The notes: generated from the sequence alone by a model not told the origin. A DNA stretch of 64,000 nucleotides from Mycolicibacterium frederiksbergense (GCF_012223425.1 NZ_CP038799.1:1550001-1614000), one strand, 5' to 3'; shown: positions 16,874 through 25,768, counted from the first letter of the stretch. Program-made: numbers and translations.

Positions 16874-18004
16874 TCAGTCGGGAAGCGAGTTGCTCAGACG
16901 CTCGGCGGCGGCCAGGTAATCCTCGATGAACTCGAGCACCACATCGCGGGCCGGCTTGACCTTGTTCATCAGGCCGACACCCTGACCGACGAAATACGTC
17001 GACAGCAGCCGGGCCCCCTCGTGGCCCTGATCGGCCAGCGCATCGATGCGGCGCAGAACCGGCTCGGACAGCATGTTCTGCAGCGGCAACGGCAGCGGCT
17101 GCTGACCGCCGGGGCTCGGCGCCCAGGCATCGGTCCAGTCCGAGCGCAGCTGGCGCGACGGCTTACCGGTGCGCCCCGCCGAGCGCACCGTGTCGCGCGA
17201 GCTGGCGGCCAGCATCTTGGTGACGGTGTGCGGCTCGGTCTCGGCCTCTTCGGTGGTCAGCCACACCGAACCGGTCCAGGCGCCCGCGGCGCCCATCGCC
17301 ACCGCGGCGGCCATCTGCCGCCCGGTGACGATACCGCCGGCGGCCAGCACCGGCACCGCATCGTCGATGGCGTCGATGACCTCGGGGACGACCACCAGCG
17401 TGGACACCTCACCGCAGTGCCCGCCGGCCTCGGTGCCCTGGGCGACGATCAGGTCCACACCCGCCGCGACCTGCTTGACCGCGTGTTCCTTGGCGCCGAC
17501 CAGCGCCGCGACCGGGATACCCCGCTCGCGGCCTGCCTCGATCATGTAGTCCGGTGGCACGCCGAGCGCATTGGCCATCATCGTGATCGGGTGGCTCATG
17601 GCGACCTCGAGCAGTTCCTCGCCGTTGCCGCCGGAGAGCACCGGCTTGCCGGTGCGGACCTTCGTGTCGGGCTCGATGCCGTGGTCGGCCAGCAGTTTGT
17701 CGACGAATTCCCGGTAGCTGTCCGGGATACGGGAGGCCAGGTCCGTACCGGACAGTGTTTCGCCCTTGCCCTCGAATTTGGCCGGCACGATGATGTCGAT
17801 GCCATAGGGCTTGCCGTTGACGTGCTGGTCGATCCAGGTGAGCTCGCGGTCCAGCTGCTCCGGTGAGTACGCGGCACCGCCGAGGACTCCGAAACCACCG
17901 GCGTTGCTGACCGCGGCCACCACATCACGGCAGTGACTGAACGCGAAGAGCGGGAAGTCGATGCCGTAACTCGCGCAGAAGTCCGACGAAGATGAGGATG
18001 CCAT
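16874..18004 (-). CDS. Nitronate monooxygenase / 2-nitropropane dioxygenase family protein
   Basis: 376 residues forming an FMN-binding TIM barrel. The hallmark [15 protein letters not shown] carries the conserved His, with [17 protein letters not shown] and [13 protein letters not shown] at the phosphate site. I chose ATG 18004 (MASSSSSDF) over an upstream ATG. Family members oxidise nitronates, but others act as enoyl reductases or in sterol-ring breakdown (IpdC type). The exact substrate is not clear. Confidence 0.88.
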   Translation of the reverse strand: MASSSSSDFCASYGIDFPLFAFSHCRDVVAAVSNAGGFGVLGGAAYSPEQLDRELTWIDQHVNGKPYGIDIIVPAKFEGKGETLSGTDLASRIPDSYREFVDKLLADHGIEPDTKVRTGKPVLSGGNGEELLEVAMSHPITMMANALGVPPDYMIEAGRERGIPVAALVGAKEHAVKQVAAGVDLIVAQGTEAGGHCGEVSTLVVVPEVIDAIDDAVPVLAAGGIVTGRQMAAAVAMGAAGAWTGSVWLTTEEAETEPHTVTKMLAASSRDTVRSAGRTGKPSRQLRSDWTDAWAPSPGGQQPLPLPLQNMLSEPVLRRIDALADQGHEGARLLSTYFVGQGVGLMNKVKPARDVVLEFIEDYLAAAERLSNSLPD

Positions 18005-18100
18005 CCGCCCATTATCGACAGGTGTCAACTCTGCGGTGAAGGGGCCCCCGTCACCGAATCGTCAGCAATGCTCCAGCCGGCGACCCATAGTGTGGACGGC

Positions 18101-19456
18101 ATGCGCATCGGTCGACGAGAAGCAGTGGCGCTGACCGCAGGAGTGACACTGCTGGTCGCGGCGTTCGTGGTACCGCATCTGAACCTCGGCATCGTCACCC
18201 CGATGATCAACAGCACCCCCGAACGGCTGCGCGCGTTCGCCGATACCGCGCCGATCTTCGGGTGGTGGAATGCCCACGTCGGCTGGGGCACGGTGCCGGC
18301 GCTGCTGATCGCCGCGGCGGTGGTGTGGTGGGGCCCGACCGTGGCCGGCGCACTGCGCTGGCGTTCGCTGGTGGGCCTCACCTGGGCCACGTCATTCCTG
18401 TGGGCATTCTCGCTGGCCATGATCGACGGCTGGGAACGCGGTTTCGCCGGACGCCTGGCTGCGCGCCACGAATACCTGCGCCAGGTCCCGACCGTCACCG
18501 ACATCCCCGAGGCGCTCCGCACGTTCTCGAGCAGAATCCTGGACTACCAACCGGATTCGTGGATCACCCACGTCTCCGGTCATCCGCCCGGGGCACTGCT
18601 GACCTTCGTCTGGCTGGATCGCATCGGCCTGGGCGGCGGCGCGTGGGCCGGACTGCTGTGCGTGCTGGTGGGTTCCAGCGCCGCCGCGGCGATCATCATC
18701 GCCATCCGTGCCGTCGCCGACGAGGCCACCGCGCGCCGTGCGGCCCCCTTCGTCGCGGTGGCTCCGACCGCCATCTGGATCGCGGTATCGGCCGACGGTT
18801 ACTTCGCCGGTGTGGCCGCCTGGGGGATCGCCCTGTTGGCACTGGCCGTGCACGGCTCGACACGCTGGTCGATACCCACCGCGGCCGGTGCCGGGCTGCT
18901 GCTGGGTTGGGGCATCTTCCTCAACTACGGCCTGGGCCTGATCGCGGTCCCCGCGGTGGCGGTGTTGCTGACCGCCCCCGGGTGGCGCGCGGCGCTGCGC
19001 AGCCTGCTGCCCGCCGTCATCGCGGCACTGGCGGTCGTGGCGGTGTTCTACACAGCAGGCTTCTGGTGGTTCGACGGCTACCTTCTTGTCCAGGAACGCT
19101 ATTGGCAGGGCATCGCCAACGACCGCCCGTTCCAGTACTGGGTGTGGGCGAACCTGGCCTCGACGGTGTGCGCGATCGGCCTGGGCAGTGTGGCCGGACT
19201 CGGCCGGGTCTTCGACATCAAGGCGCTGCGCGCGCGCTCCGGCGTGCATGTCCTGCTGACCGGAGCCTTCCTGTCGATCGTGCTCGCCGATCTCAGCATG
19301 CTGAGCAAGGCCGAAACCGAACGCATCTGGCTGCCGTTCACGGTGTGGCTGACCGCTGCCGCGGCGCTGCTGCCGCCGCGGTCACACCGGTGGTGGTTGG
19401 CGCTCAACGTCATCGGCGCCCTGGCGCTCAATCACCTGATCCTGACGAACTGGTGA
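18101..19456 (+). CDS. Polytopic membrane protein (Rv0541c-like)
   Basis: About 451 residues with ten or more hydrophobic segments. The ATG at 18101 (MRIGRREAVALTAG) is preferred over upstream in-frame ATG and GTG codons. Loops with conserved polar residues, such as YQPDSWITHVSGHPPGALL and SKAETERIWLPFTVWL, lie between helices. This pattern recalls GT-C-type membrane glycosyltransferases, though no catalytic motif is certain. Neighbouring glycosyltransferase genes give weak support. In M. tuberculosis the counterpart, from memory, lies next to menE; here they are 6 kb apart. The 3' end is overlapped by the convergent gene. Confidence 0.82.
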   Translation: MRIGRREAVALTAGVTLLVAAFVVPHLNLGIVTPMINSTPERLRAFADTAPIFGWWNAHVGWGTVPALLIAAAVVWWGPTVAGALRWRSLVGLTWATSFLWAFSLAMIDGWERGFAGRLAARHEYLRQVPTVTDIPEALRTFSSRILDYQPDSWITHVSGHPPGALLTFVWLDRIGLGGGAWAGLLCVLVGSSAAAAIIIAIRAVADEATARRAAPFVAVAPTAIWIAVSADGYFAGVAAWGIALLALAVHGSTRWSIPTAAGAGLLLGWGIFLNYGLGLIAVPAVAVLLTAPGWRAALRSLLPAVIAALAVVAVFYTAGFWWFDGYLLVQERYWQGIANDRPFQYWVWANLASTVCAIGLGSVAGLGRVFDIKALRARSGVHVLLTGAFLSIVLADLSMLSKAETERIWLPFTVWLTAAAALLPPRSHRWWLALNVIGALALNHLILTNW

Positions 19457-19861
19457 CCGCGAGCCCGCGACGCGCTTGAGGATGTAGTACACCGGCACGC
19501 ACACCCACACCACGCCCACGGCGATCCAGAACCCGAGTGGATAGTCGCGGTCCAGCACCGTCGGGTTGTCGGGCCGCATCCCGGGCCTGCCGTAGACCGG
19601 AATGGCGAGCAGCGCCAGCACCACGGTGCACAGCCCCGCCACGGCGACCGGCGATTGCCAGCGCGCCGGCAGCAGCCTGCGCCCGCCCCAGCCCGCCGCC
19701 GCACACAGCGGCGCGAACACGAAATCGTGTACGACCGCGGCGACGACCGCCCACACCAGGATTCGCAGGATGATCACCGGCGGGTTGTCCAGCACCAGCA
19801 GCGCGCCATAACCGCCGAGACCGATCCCCGCCAGGGCCAGCAGAATCCGTATCGGCGTCAC
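19382..19861 (-). CDS. Membrane protein at the end of the glycosyl/redox operon
   Basis: 159 residues with about four hydrophobic segments (TPIRILLALAGIGLGGYGAL, ILRILVWAVVAAVVHDFVFA and two more). GTG 19861 overlaps the stop of the oxidoreductase gene (GTGA). The last ~25 codons are antisense to the end of the convergent membrane gene, and that tail (VIERQGADDVERQPPPV) has no membrane character. It may be a read-through extension after loss of an earlier stop. Function is unknown. Its position suggests a partner of the heme/molybdopterin protein. Confidence 0.75.
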   Translation of the reverse strand: MTPIRILLALAGIGLGGYGALLVLDNPPVIILRILVWAVVAAVVHDFVFAPLCAAAGWGGRRLLPARWQSPVAVAGLCTVVLALLAIPVYGRPGMRPDNPTVLDRDYPLGFWIAVGVVWVCVPVYYILKRVAGSRSPVRQDQVIERQGADDVERQPPPV

Positions 19862-20958
19862 GACATCACCTCGATGCGGGACAGCCATTTGGTCTGCAGG
19901 ACGCCCGGGCGGCTCGGGGCGATCAACCGGCACGGAAAGCCGTGGTCGAGATTGAGGGTCTCGCCGTTGACCTGCAAGGCGATCAGCGTCTGCGAGTCCC
20001 GGGCGTGCCGGGCGGGCAGCACCGTGCGCGAGTACGGGCCGGGTGGCTCCAAGGACACCATGCGTACGTCGGCATCCGGCGAACCACCCACCGTGGCAAC
20101 GATTTCGGACAGCACCACGCCGGTCCATTCGGCGTCGGCGCTCCAGCCCTCCACACAGGCTATCGGCAACCTGAAGGTGGCCTGCGGCATCGCACGTAGC
20201 TCATCGAGGCTGAATTCCCGGGTGCGCGCACCGTTGGCCACCGTCAACCGGTACTGCGGTGATGACGCGGCCCGGCCAACCCCGGCCGCCGCGGCCGAGC
20301 GGTTCACCGGAACCCCTTGTGGCCCTTCCCCGGTACGCGGGGCGAGCACCGATACCCGGCGAAACACCGGGACCGTCTGGCCCACGGTGACCACCGTCGC
20401 CGCCGCCACCGCCAGCCAGGTCCCGCGCAGCACGGTGCGCCGACTCGGACCGACACGACCACCGTCGGCGAGATCGTCGAGTGGTTCACCGAGGGCGCGC
20501 CGGATGACCGGAAGCTTCACGGCCAGGTGCACGAGCACCGCCCCGGCCGCGACATAGGCCATCGCGTAATGCGCTGTGGGGAAATAGAATTCGAAGGCGT
20601 ACCACTGGGCGATGTTCAGCAGGCCGGTCGACAGCTCGAACAGGATGGCGGCCACGAGCACCAGGATCGATGCCCGCTCCAGCATTCGGGCCGGCCCCCC
20701 GATGACGGGCCGCTCGAACAGCTTCGGCCATACCGACCACAGCTTCACCACCACCAACGGGATCGCGGCGATACCGGAGGCGACGTGCAGTCCCTGCGTC
20801 AGCCGGTACAGCCATACCGGCCGGGTGGGCCAGAAGAACCACGGTTGCGGATGCTGGATGAAATGGCTGATGAGCCCGGTGGCAAAGCAGACGGCGATCG
20901 CGACCCCGAGGGCGATACCCACCCGTGCGGTGACGGCGGTGCTCCGCAACCGGGTCAC
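19858..20958 (-). CDS. Membrane heme-b plus molybdopterin oxidoreductase fusion
   Basis: 366 residues. The first ~170 hold four to five membrane helices with histidines placed as in b-type cytochromes (ISHFIQHPQPW, TQGLHVASGIA, PTAHYAMAYVA, LVHLAVKLPVI). After a fifth hydrophobic stretch (SRRTVLRGTWLAVAAATVV) comes a sulfite-oxidase-fold molybdopterin domain. The likely Mo-ligand Cys is in LPIACVEGWSADAEW, and the end is LDHGFPCRLIAPSRPG. It looks like MsrQ- and MsrP-like functions in one chain, passing electrons from quinol to an outside substrate. GTG start and stop overlap both neighbours. Confidence 0.85.
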   Translation of the reverse strand: MTRLRSTAVTARVGIALGVAIAVCFATGLISHFIQHPQPWFFWPTRPVWLYRLTQGLHVASGIAAIPLVVVKLWSVWPKLFERPVIGGPARMLERASILVLVAAILFELSTGLLNIAQWYAFEFYFPTAHYAMAYVAAGAVLVHLAVKLPVIRRALGEPLDDLADGGRVGPSRRTVLRGTWLAVAAATVVTVGQTVPVFRRVSVLAPRTGEGPQGVPVNRSAAAAGVGRAASSPQYRLTVANGARTREFSLDELRAMPQATFRLPIACVEGWSADAEWTGVVLSEIVATVGGSPDADVRMVSLEPPGPYSRTVLPARHARDSQTLIALQVNGETLNLDHGFPCRLIAPSRPGVLQTKWLSRIEVMS

Positions 20959-21584
20959 CGGGCCACCAGGCTCGCGATCACCCGGTCACCGATCGGGTGC
21001 ACGGCCCGCATCACGAGTCCGACGTCCGCGGCGATGCGCGCCGCCGCGTCCAACCCCACCGAGGCCCAACGGAACCACGGGCCGATGGCATCGGCCGACT
21101 CCAATCGCACCCACTGGGACTCGACTCCTTTTTTGGCCGTGTCGAATTCGGCCAGGCACTCGCCGCCGCGACGCAGCAACTCACCGGCGCGCTGCAACAC
21201 CCGCCAGGGATCGCCGCCCAGACCGACGTTCCCGTCGGCCAGCAGTGCGGTGTGCCAGCGGCCGGTTCCGGGTAACGGGCCGAACAGGTCTCGGCACAAC
21301 ACCGGCACGCCGCTGTCACGGGCAAGTGCCACCGCGGCGACGGACTGGTCGACCCCGAGCGCCGGCAAACCGCGCTGCACCAGGCCGGCCACCAACCGTC
21401 CCGGGCCGCACCCCAGATCGATGGTGGGGCCGTGGCACAGGTCGACGATGGCGCGGTCGAAGAGGCGATCGGACTCCGCCCCGACCAGCCAATCGCGTAC
21501 CGGCAGCCGCTGCAACCGGCCGTCCTGGTGCCGGATCCAGCACCGCTCGCCGTCCAGGGCCCGTTCGTACAGGTTTCCGTGCAT
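20955..21584 (-). CDS. Class I SAM-dependent methyltransferase
   Basis: 209 residues starting at ATG 21584 (MHGNLYERALDGER). The SAM-binding glycine motif is TIDLGCGPGRLVAGL, followed by acidic VDQSVAAVALA. Its start is one base after the DUF2064 stop and its stop overlaps the oxidoreductase start, so it is part of one translational unit. The substrate is unknown. Context suggests methylation of a glycosylated intermediate. Confidence 0.88.
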   Translation of the reverse strand: MHGNLYERALDGERCWIRHQDGRLQRLPVRDWLVGAESDRLFDRAIVDLCHGPTIDLGCGPGRLVAGLVQRGLPALGVDQSVAAVALARDSGVPVLCRDLFGPLPGTGRWHTALLADGNVGLGGDPWRVLQRAGELLRRGGECLAEFDTAKKGVESQWVRLESADAIGPWFRWASVGLDAAARIAADVGLVMRAVHPIGDRVIASLVAR

Positions 21585-21585
21585 G

Positions 21586-22242
21586 TCAGACCCCGACCAT
21601 GCGGGTGGCTTGGGCAAACCGGCCGGTGGGAGCGCACAACCGCCGCACCTCGGCGATATCGGCCACCGTGTCGACATCGGCCAGTTCGGTGACCAGGTGC
21701 ACGCGAAGCCCGGCGTCGCGCAGCGCGGCCAGGGTGCGCGCCCCGGTATCGGGCTGCGACATCGGCACATCCCGCAGGCAGCCGGCCATCGCCGCGTCCC
21801 GCACACCGAGCACCCACCAGCCACCGTCGGCGGCCAGGCCGAGCACCGCATCCGCCACCAGTGCCCGTCCACATTCGGCGAGCAGATCCGGGCTCACCTG
21901 TGGTGTGTCCATCCCGATCTGCACCACGGGCAATCCCGGTGCTGCGGCGTCTTCGTGCGCACCGGCCAGCCGCTCGGCAAAACCGTCACCGCGTTGCGCG
22001 ATGACGGTGAAATCGGCCAGCCGGTCCGCGATCTCGTCGGACCGACACGCCATCCGGAGGTCGCCGGTGAGTGCCACCACGCGCCGGGACACCGGTGCGG
22101 CGGCCACCGCATCCAGCGTGTCCAGCAGGGCGGCCGCCGCGATGTCGGCGGCGACCTCGGCGCCGACATCGGCGGCCAGCCTGGTCTTGGCCAGCCCGGG
22201 CACCGGGGCCTTCGCGACCACCAGCAGGGTTCCGGGCCACAT
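21586..22242 (-). CDS. DUF2064 / TIGR04282-type glycosyltransferase (Rv0540-like)
   Basis: 218 residues with a nucleotide-sugar transferase-like fold. The N-terminal TLLVVAKAPVPGLAKTRL resembles a nucleotidyltransferase phosphate loop. QIGMDTPQVSPDLL and LGLAADGGWWVLGVRD are family hallmarks. Homologues occur in arsenosugar-type clusters and in M. tuberculosis beside a GT2 gene. ATG 22240-22242 overlaps the GT2 stop (TGATG). Function in mycobacteria is undefined. Confidence 0.85.
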   Translation of the reverse strand: MWPGTLLVVAKAPVPGLAKTRLAADVGAEVAADIAAAALLDTLDAVAAAPVSRRVVALTGDLRMACRSDEIADRLADFTVIAQRGDGFAERLAGAHEDAAAPGLPVVQIGMDTPQVSPDLLAECGRALVADAVLGLAADGGWWVLGVRDAAMAGCLRDVPMSQPDTGARTLAALRDAGLRVHLVTELADVDTVADIAEVRRLCAPTGRFAQATRMVGV

Positions 22243-22904
22243 CAGATTGCTCGCCAGAAATCCAGCGCGGCAATGGCGCTGCCGCGCACCGAGCCGCTGA
22301 CCTTGGATGTGCCGCCCGTCCGTGGGCCGTAGACCACGTCGCGCTCCACCACCCGCCAGTCCGCCTGCGCGGCGCGGACCAGCAACTCCAGTGGGTAGCC
22401 GGACCGGCGGTCGGTCACGCCGAGGTCCAGCAGCGCGTCGCGGCGGGCCACCCGCATCGGGGCGATGTCGTGCACCGGCAGGTGGTAGCGCCTGCGGAGT
22501 CGCCAGCACACCGCGGCGGTGCCCAGCCGCGCGTGCCAGGGCCAGCGCAGCCCGGGGACAGCCCGGCGCCGGCCGATCGCCATATCGGCGCCGGCACCGA
22601 GTTCGGCGACCAGGGCGGGCAGTTCCTGCGGATCCAGCGATCCATCGCCGTCGAGGACCGCCACGATCGGCGTCCCGGCCGCGACCACCCCGGCATGTAC
22701 CGCCGAGCCGTAGCCCGGCCGCGGTTCGGCCACCACGACCGCACCGTGCGCGCGGGCCACCTCGGCAGTCCGATCTGTGCTGTTGTTGTCCACCACCAGC
22801 GCGGTATACCCCGTCGGGATCGCCGCCAACACTCCGGGCAGTGACTGCTCCTCGTTCAGGCAGGGCAGCACCACCGTGACGGACGGACAGACGGGGTCGG
22901 CCAT
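22242..22904 (-). CDS. Family 2 glycosyltransferase (Rv0539-like)
   Basis: 220 residues, GT-A fold. The N-terminal motif SVTVVLPCLNEEQSLPGV and the acidic LDGDGSLDPQ bind sugar nucleotide and metal. RSGYPLELLVRAAQADWRV is typical of polyprenyl-phosphate sugar transferases. No C-terminal membrane region is present. It is first in the five-gene operon and diverges from the response regulator (104-bp gap). It probably supplies a lipid-linked or acceptor-linked sugar to the pathway. Confidence 0.88.
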   Translation of the reverse strand: MADPVCPSVTVVLPCLNEEQSLPGVLAAIPTGYTALVVDNNSTDRTAEVARAHGAVVVAEPRPGYGSAVHAGVVAAGTPIVAVLDGDGSLDPQELPALVAELGAGADMAIGRRRAVPGLRWPWHARLGTAAVCWRLRRRYHLPVHDIAPMRVARRDALLDLGVTDRRSGYPLELLVRAAQADWRVVERDVVYGPRTGGTSKVSGSVRGSAIAALDFWRAI

Positions 22905-23008
22905 GGCTACGACGCTAGGCGGCCACCGCGCCGCGCACCACGCCAGATCCGTGACGAAATCATGACACCGCCGTTTCGCCGGGGCCCGGACGGCTAGCCT
23001 CGGAGGTT

Positions 23009-23716
23009 GTGACCCGGGTGCTGATCGCCGACGACGACACCGTCGTGCGTGATGTCGTCCGCCGGTATCTGGAGCGCGACGGACTCGATGTGGCGATCGC
23101 CCACGACGGTACCCAGGCCCGGCGGCTGCTGGAGTCCGGGCAGATCGACGTGGCGGTGCTGGATGTGATGATGCCCGGATCGGACGGCCTGACACTGTGC
23201 CGCGACCTGCGCCGCGACGGTGACTACAGCCTGCCGGTCATCTTGCTGACCGCGCTCGGCGAGCAGGACGACCGGATCGCCGGGCTGGAGGCCGGCGCCG
23301 ACGACTACCTGACCAAACCGTTCAGCCCGCGCGAGCTGGCACTGCGGGTGCGATCGGTACTGCGGCGCACGAATGGACCCATATCGCCTGCGCCTGTGGA
23401 GCTTTCGGTGGGCGACCTGTTCGTCTCGACCACGGCTCGCTCGGCCACCGTGGCTGGACGGCCCCTCAGCCTGACCAATCGCGAGTTCGACCTGCTGGTG
23501 TTCTTCCTGACCCACACCGACACCGTTTTCTCCCGCGCGGAGTTGCTCAAGCACGTGTGGCGCTGGGACTTCGGTGATATGTCCACGGTTACGGTGCACG
23601 TCAAACGGTTGCGTGCCAAACTCGGTGATCAGCACCGGGTGCAGACGGTGTGGGGCCGCGGCTACCTGTGGAGTAGCGGCGATGAGCGCCCGCGCGAAGA
23701 GCAGAGCGTCCGGTGA
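23009..23716 (+). CDS. OmpR-family response regulator
   Basis: 235 residues. The receiver domain has acidic VLIADDD, phospho-acceptor Asp in VAVLDVMMPG, Thr in VILLTALGE and Lys in YLTKPFSPREL. The winged-helix effector ends VTVHVKRLRAKLGD then VWGRGYLW. It starts at GTG 23009. The last ten residues (GDERPREEQSVR) are encoded by a 24-bp repeat also found at 1996-2019, so the tail may be foreign. It overlaps the kinase gene (GTGA). Confidence 0.93.
   Translation: MTRVLIADDDTVVRDVVRRYLERDGLDVAIAHDGTQARRLLESGQIDVAVLDVMMPGSDGLTLCRDLRRDGDYSLPVILLTALGEQDDRIAGLEAGADDYLTKPFSPRELALRVRSVLRRTNGPISPAPVELSVGDLFVSTTARSATVAGRPLSLTNREFDLLVFFLTHTDTVFSRAELLKHVWRWDFGDMSTVTVHVKRLRAKLGDQHRVQTVWGRGYLWSSGDERPREEQSVR
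23680..23703 (+). repeat. Dispersed 24-bp junction repeat, copy 2
   Basis: It matches the sequence at 1996-2019 at 23 of 24 bases. Here it lies inside the 3' end of the response-regulator gene, 10 bases before the GTG of the kinase. Unlike copy 1, its ATG is not used as a start, but it again sits at a coupled gene junction. Confidence 0.6.
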
Positions 23717-24729
23717 CCGACCTCTGGGAGATCGCCGGGTGGGCACTGGCCTGCTCGCTGCCGGTCGTGGCGGCCGGGGCGGTCGTGATCCGGCTCGCGC
23801 GGTCCTGGTCGCTGGCGGTCAGCATGGTGGCGCTGGTGCTCATCCCCACGCTGGCCACCTTCACCGGTGTGCTCGGCGCCAGCGGGTTCATGATCACCGA
23901 AACCTTCGCGCAGATCGCCGTCGTGCTGGTGATCGTGTCGGTGGTGACGATTCCGGCCGCCGTCATGCTGGCCCGCTACCAGGCCCGGCGCACCGTGTGG
24001 GAGCAGGAGATCCGCGATTCGGAGCGGGCTGCCGAACAGTCCCGGCGCCGGCTGGTGGCCTTCGTCAGCCATGACCTGCGCACACCGCTGGCCGGGATCC
24101 GCGCCGTCTCCGAGGCCATCGCCGACGGCGTCGTCACCGATGACGAGGTGCGCAGCCAGGCCAAACACATCGAACAGGAATCGATCCGGCTCGCCGATAT
24201 GGTCGATGACCTGTTCGAGATGTCGAAGATCAACGCCGGCGCGGTGGCCCCGACCCACGAACCGGTGGCACTCGACGAGGTGGTCGACGATGTCCTTGCC
24301 GCACACCGTATTCCCGCGCAGCGGGCCGGAGTGATGCTACGTGCGGAGCTCACCGAACAGCCGGTGCGCATCGTGGGCAGCGATCGTTCCCTGGTACGGG
24401 TGCTGTCGAATCTGGTGGCCAACGCCATCGCCCACACGCCGGAGGGTGGCAGCGTCACGCTGGCGGTCGGCTCCGATGGTGGGCACGCCTGGGCCCGGGT
24501 CGATGACACCGGGGTCGGCATCGACGAGAACGATCTGCCGCGAGTTTTCGATGTCGCGTATCGCGGCTCCAATGGCCGTGTGCCACGTGCGGATTCGACG
24601 CTGCCCAGCGGCTCGGGCCTGGGTTTGGCGATCGCCGCAGGCCTGGTGCAGGCGCATGGCGGATCGCTGACCGCCCGCAATCTGGACTCCGGTGCCCGGT
24701 TCGAGGTACGGCTGCCGCTGTCGGGCTGA
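23713..24729 (+). CDS. Two-component sensor histidine kinase
   Basis: 338 residues. Two to three N-terminal membrane helices have almost no periplasmic loop, so it may sense a membrane or cytoplasmic signal. The H-box is VAFVSHDLRTPLAGIRAV, the N-box LSNLVANAIAHTP, then DDTGVGIDE and SGLGLAIAAGLVQAHGG. It is coupled to the upstream regulator by GTGA overlap. The convergent epimerase gene begins 7 bases after its stop. Targets are unknown. The divergent glycosyl/redox operon is the nearest candidate. Confidence 0.93.
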   Translation: MTDLWEIAGWALACSLPVVAAGAVVIRLARSWSLAVSMVALVLIPTLATFTGVLGASGFMITETFAQIAVVLVIVSVVTIPAAVMLARYQARRTVWEQEIRDSERAAEQSRRRLVAFVSHDLRTPLAGIRAVSEAIADGVVTDDEVRSQAKHIEQESIRLADMVDDLFEMSKINAGAVAPTHEPVALDEVVDDVLAAHRIPAQRAGVMLRAELTEQPVRIVGSDRSLVRVLSNLVANAIAHTPEGGSVTLAVGSDGGHAWARVDDTGVGIDENDLPRVFDVAYRGSNGRVPRADSTLPSGSGLGLAIAAGLVQAHGGSLTARNLDSGARFEVRLPLSG

Positions 24730-24736
24730 TCCAGGG

Positions 24737-25768
24737 CTAATCCCGCAGCGGCGCGAACGCGAACTCGGCCAGGCCATCGTGCGGGTCCACCGCCGCACGG
24801 AAGCCCAGTAGCTCGGCGGCCCGCGCCGGGTCGGCGACGATGTGGCGGACATCCCCGTTGCGGTACTGCCCGGTGACCACCGGAGCGGGCGCGTTGCGCG
24901 CTTCGCTGAGGCGGGTGGCGACGTCGAGGATCGACACCGGCCGCCCCGAACTGACGTTGAACGCGGTGAATCCGCCGAGGTTCGCCTCGACCGCAGCGAC
25001 GTTGGCCGCCGCCACATCATCGACGTGCACGAAGTCGCGCATCTGCCCACCGTCCTCGTACACCTTGGGCACGCCGCCCGCCTCGAGCTGCGAGCGGAAG
25101 ATCGCCGCCACCCCCGAGTACGGGGTGTCGCGCGGCATCCCCGGGCCATACACGTTGTGGTAGCGCAGCGCGACGACCGAACCACCCACCGAATCGTTGA
25201 ACGCCAGGGCGTAGTGCTCCTGGGCGGTCTTGCTGGCCGCGTACAGGCTGCGTGGCTTCAACGGCGCGTCCTCGCCGACCAGCCGCCACCGCAGTGGTTC
25301 ACCGCCGATCGGACAACGATGGTCGAAGACACCGCTGTCGAGGTCGGCGCGGCTGCGTGGCAGCGGTTCGACCGGTCCGTGTTCAGGGCAGTCGTAGCCA
25401 CCCTGCCCGTACACCACCATCGAGGAGGCCAGCACCAGCCGCGAGCAGCCCGCGGCGAACATCGCGGCGAGCAGCACCGTGGTGCCGTAGTCGTTGTGGC
25501 TGCCGTAGGAGGGTGCATCCGCGGCGTTGACGCCGGCACCGACCACCGCGGCCTGGTGACAGACGACGTCGACACCGTCGAGCAGACCTGCCACGGCGTC
25601 GGCGTCGCGGATATCGAGCAGCCGGCAGTGCGGCGGCGGCTCGGCACCGTCGCGATGGGCGGCGGGCAGCATGATGTCGACCGCGACGACGTCGTGGCCC
25701 GCCTCGGCCAGCCGCGCCCAGATCCGGCTGCCGATGAACCCGGCGGCGCCGGTGAGCAACACCCTCAC
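24737..25768 (-). CDS. NAD-dependent sugar epimerase/dehydratase (Rv0536/galE3-like)
   Basis: 343-residue extended SDR. It has nucleotide-binding VLLTGAAGFIGSRIW, SSMVVYGQGGY and the catalytic YxxxK in PRSLYAASKTAQEHYAL, with substrate loop RYHNVYGPGM. GTG 25768 overlaps the stop of the MTA phosphorylase gene (GTGA). It should epimerise or dehydrate an NDP-sugar. Nearby glycosyltransferases are possible users. Confidence 0.9.
   Translation of the reverse strand: MRVLLTGAAGFIGSRIWARLAEAGHDVVAVDIMLPAAHRDGAEPPPHCRLLDIRDADAVAGLLDGVDVVCHQAAVVGAGVNAADAPSYGSHNDYGTTVLLAAMFAAGCSRLVLASSMVVYGQGGYDCPEHGPVEPLPRSRADLDSGVFDHRCPIGGEPLRWRLVGEDAPLKPRSLYAASKTAQEHYALAFNDSVGGSVVALRYHNVYGPGMPRDTPYSGVAAIFRSQLEAGGVPKVYEDGGQMRDFVHVDDVAAANVAAVEANLGGFTAFNVSSGRPVSILDVATRLSEARNAPAPVVTGQYRNGDVRHIVADPARAAELLGFRAAVDPHDGLAEFAFAPLRD

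Noticed and set aside
20317..22332. 671-codon plus-strand ORF spanning three minus-strand genes
   Set aside because: Runs opposite well-identified oxidoreductase, methyltransferase and DUF2064 genes; low-complexity Arg/Pro/Gly composition.
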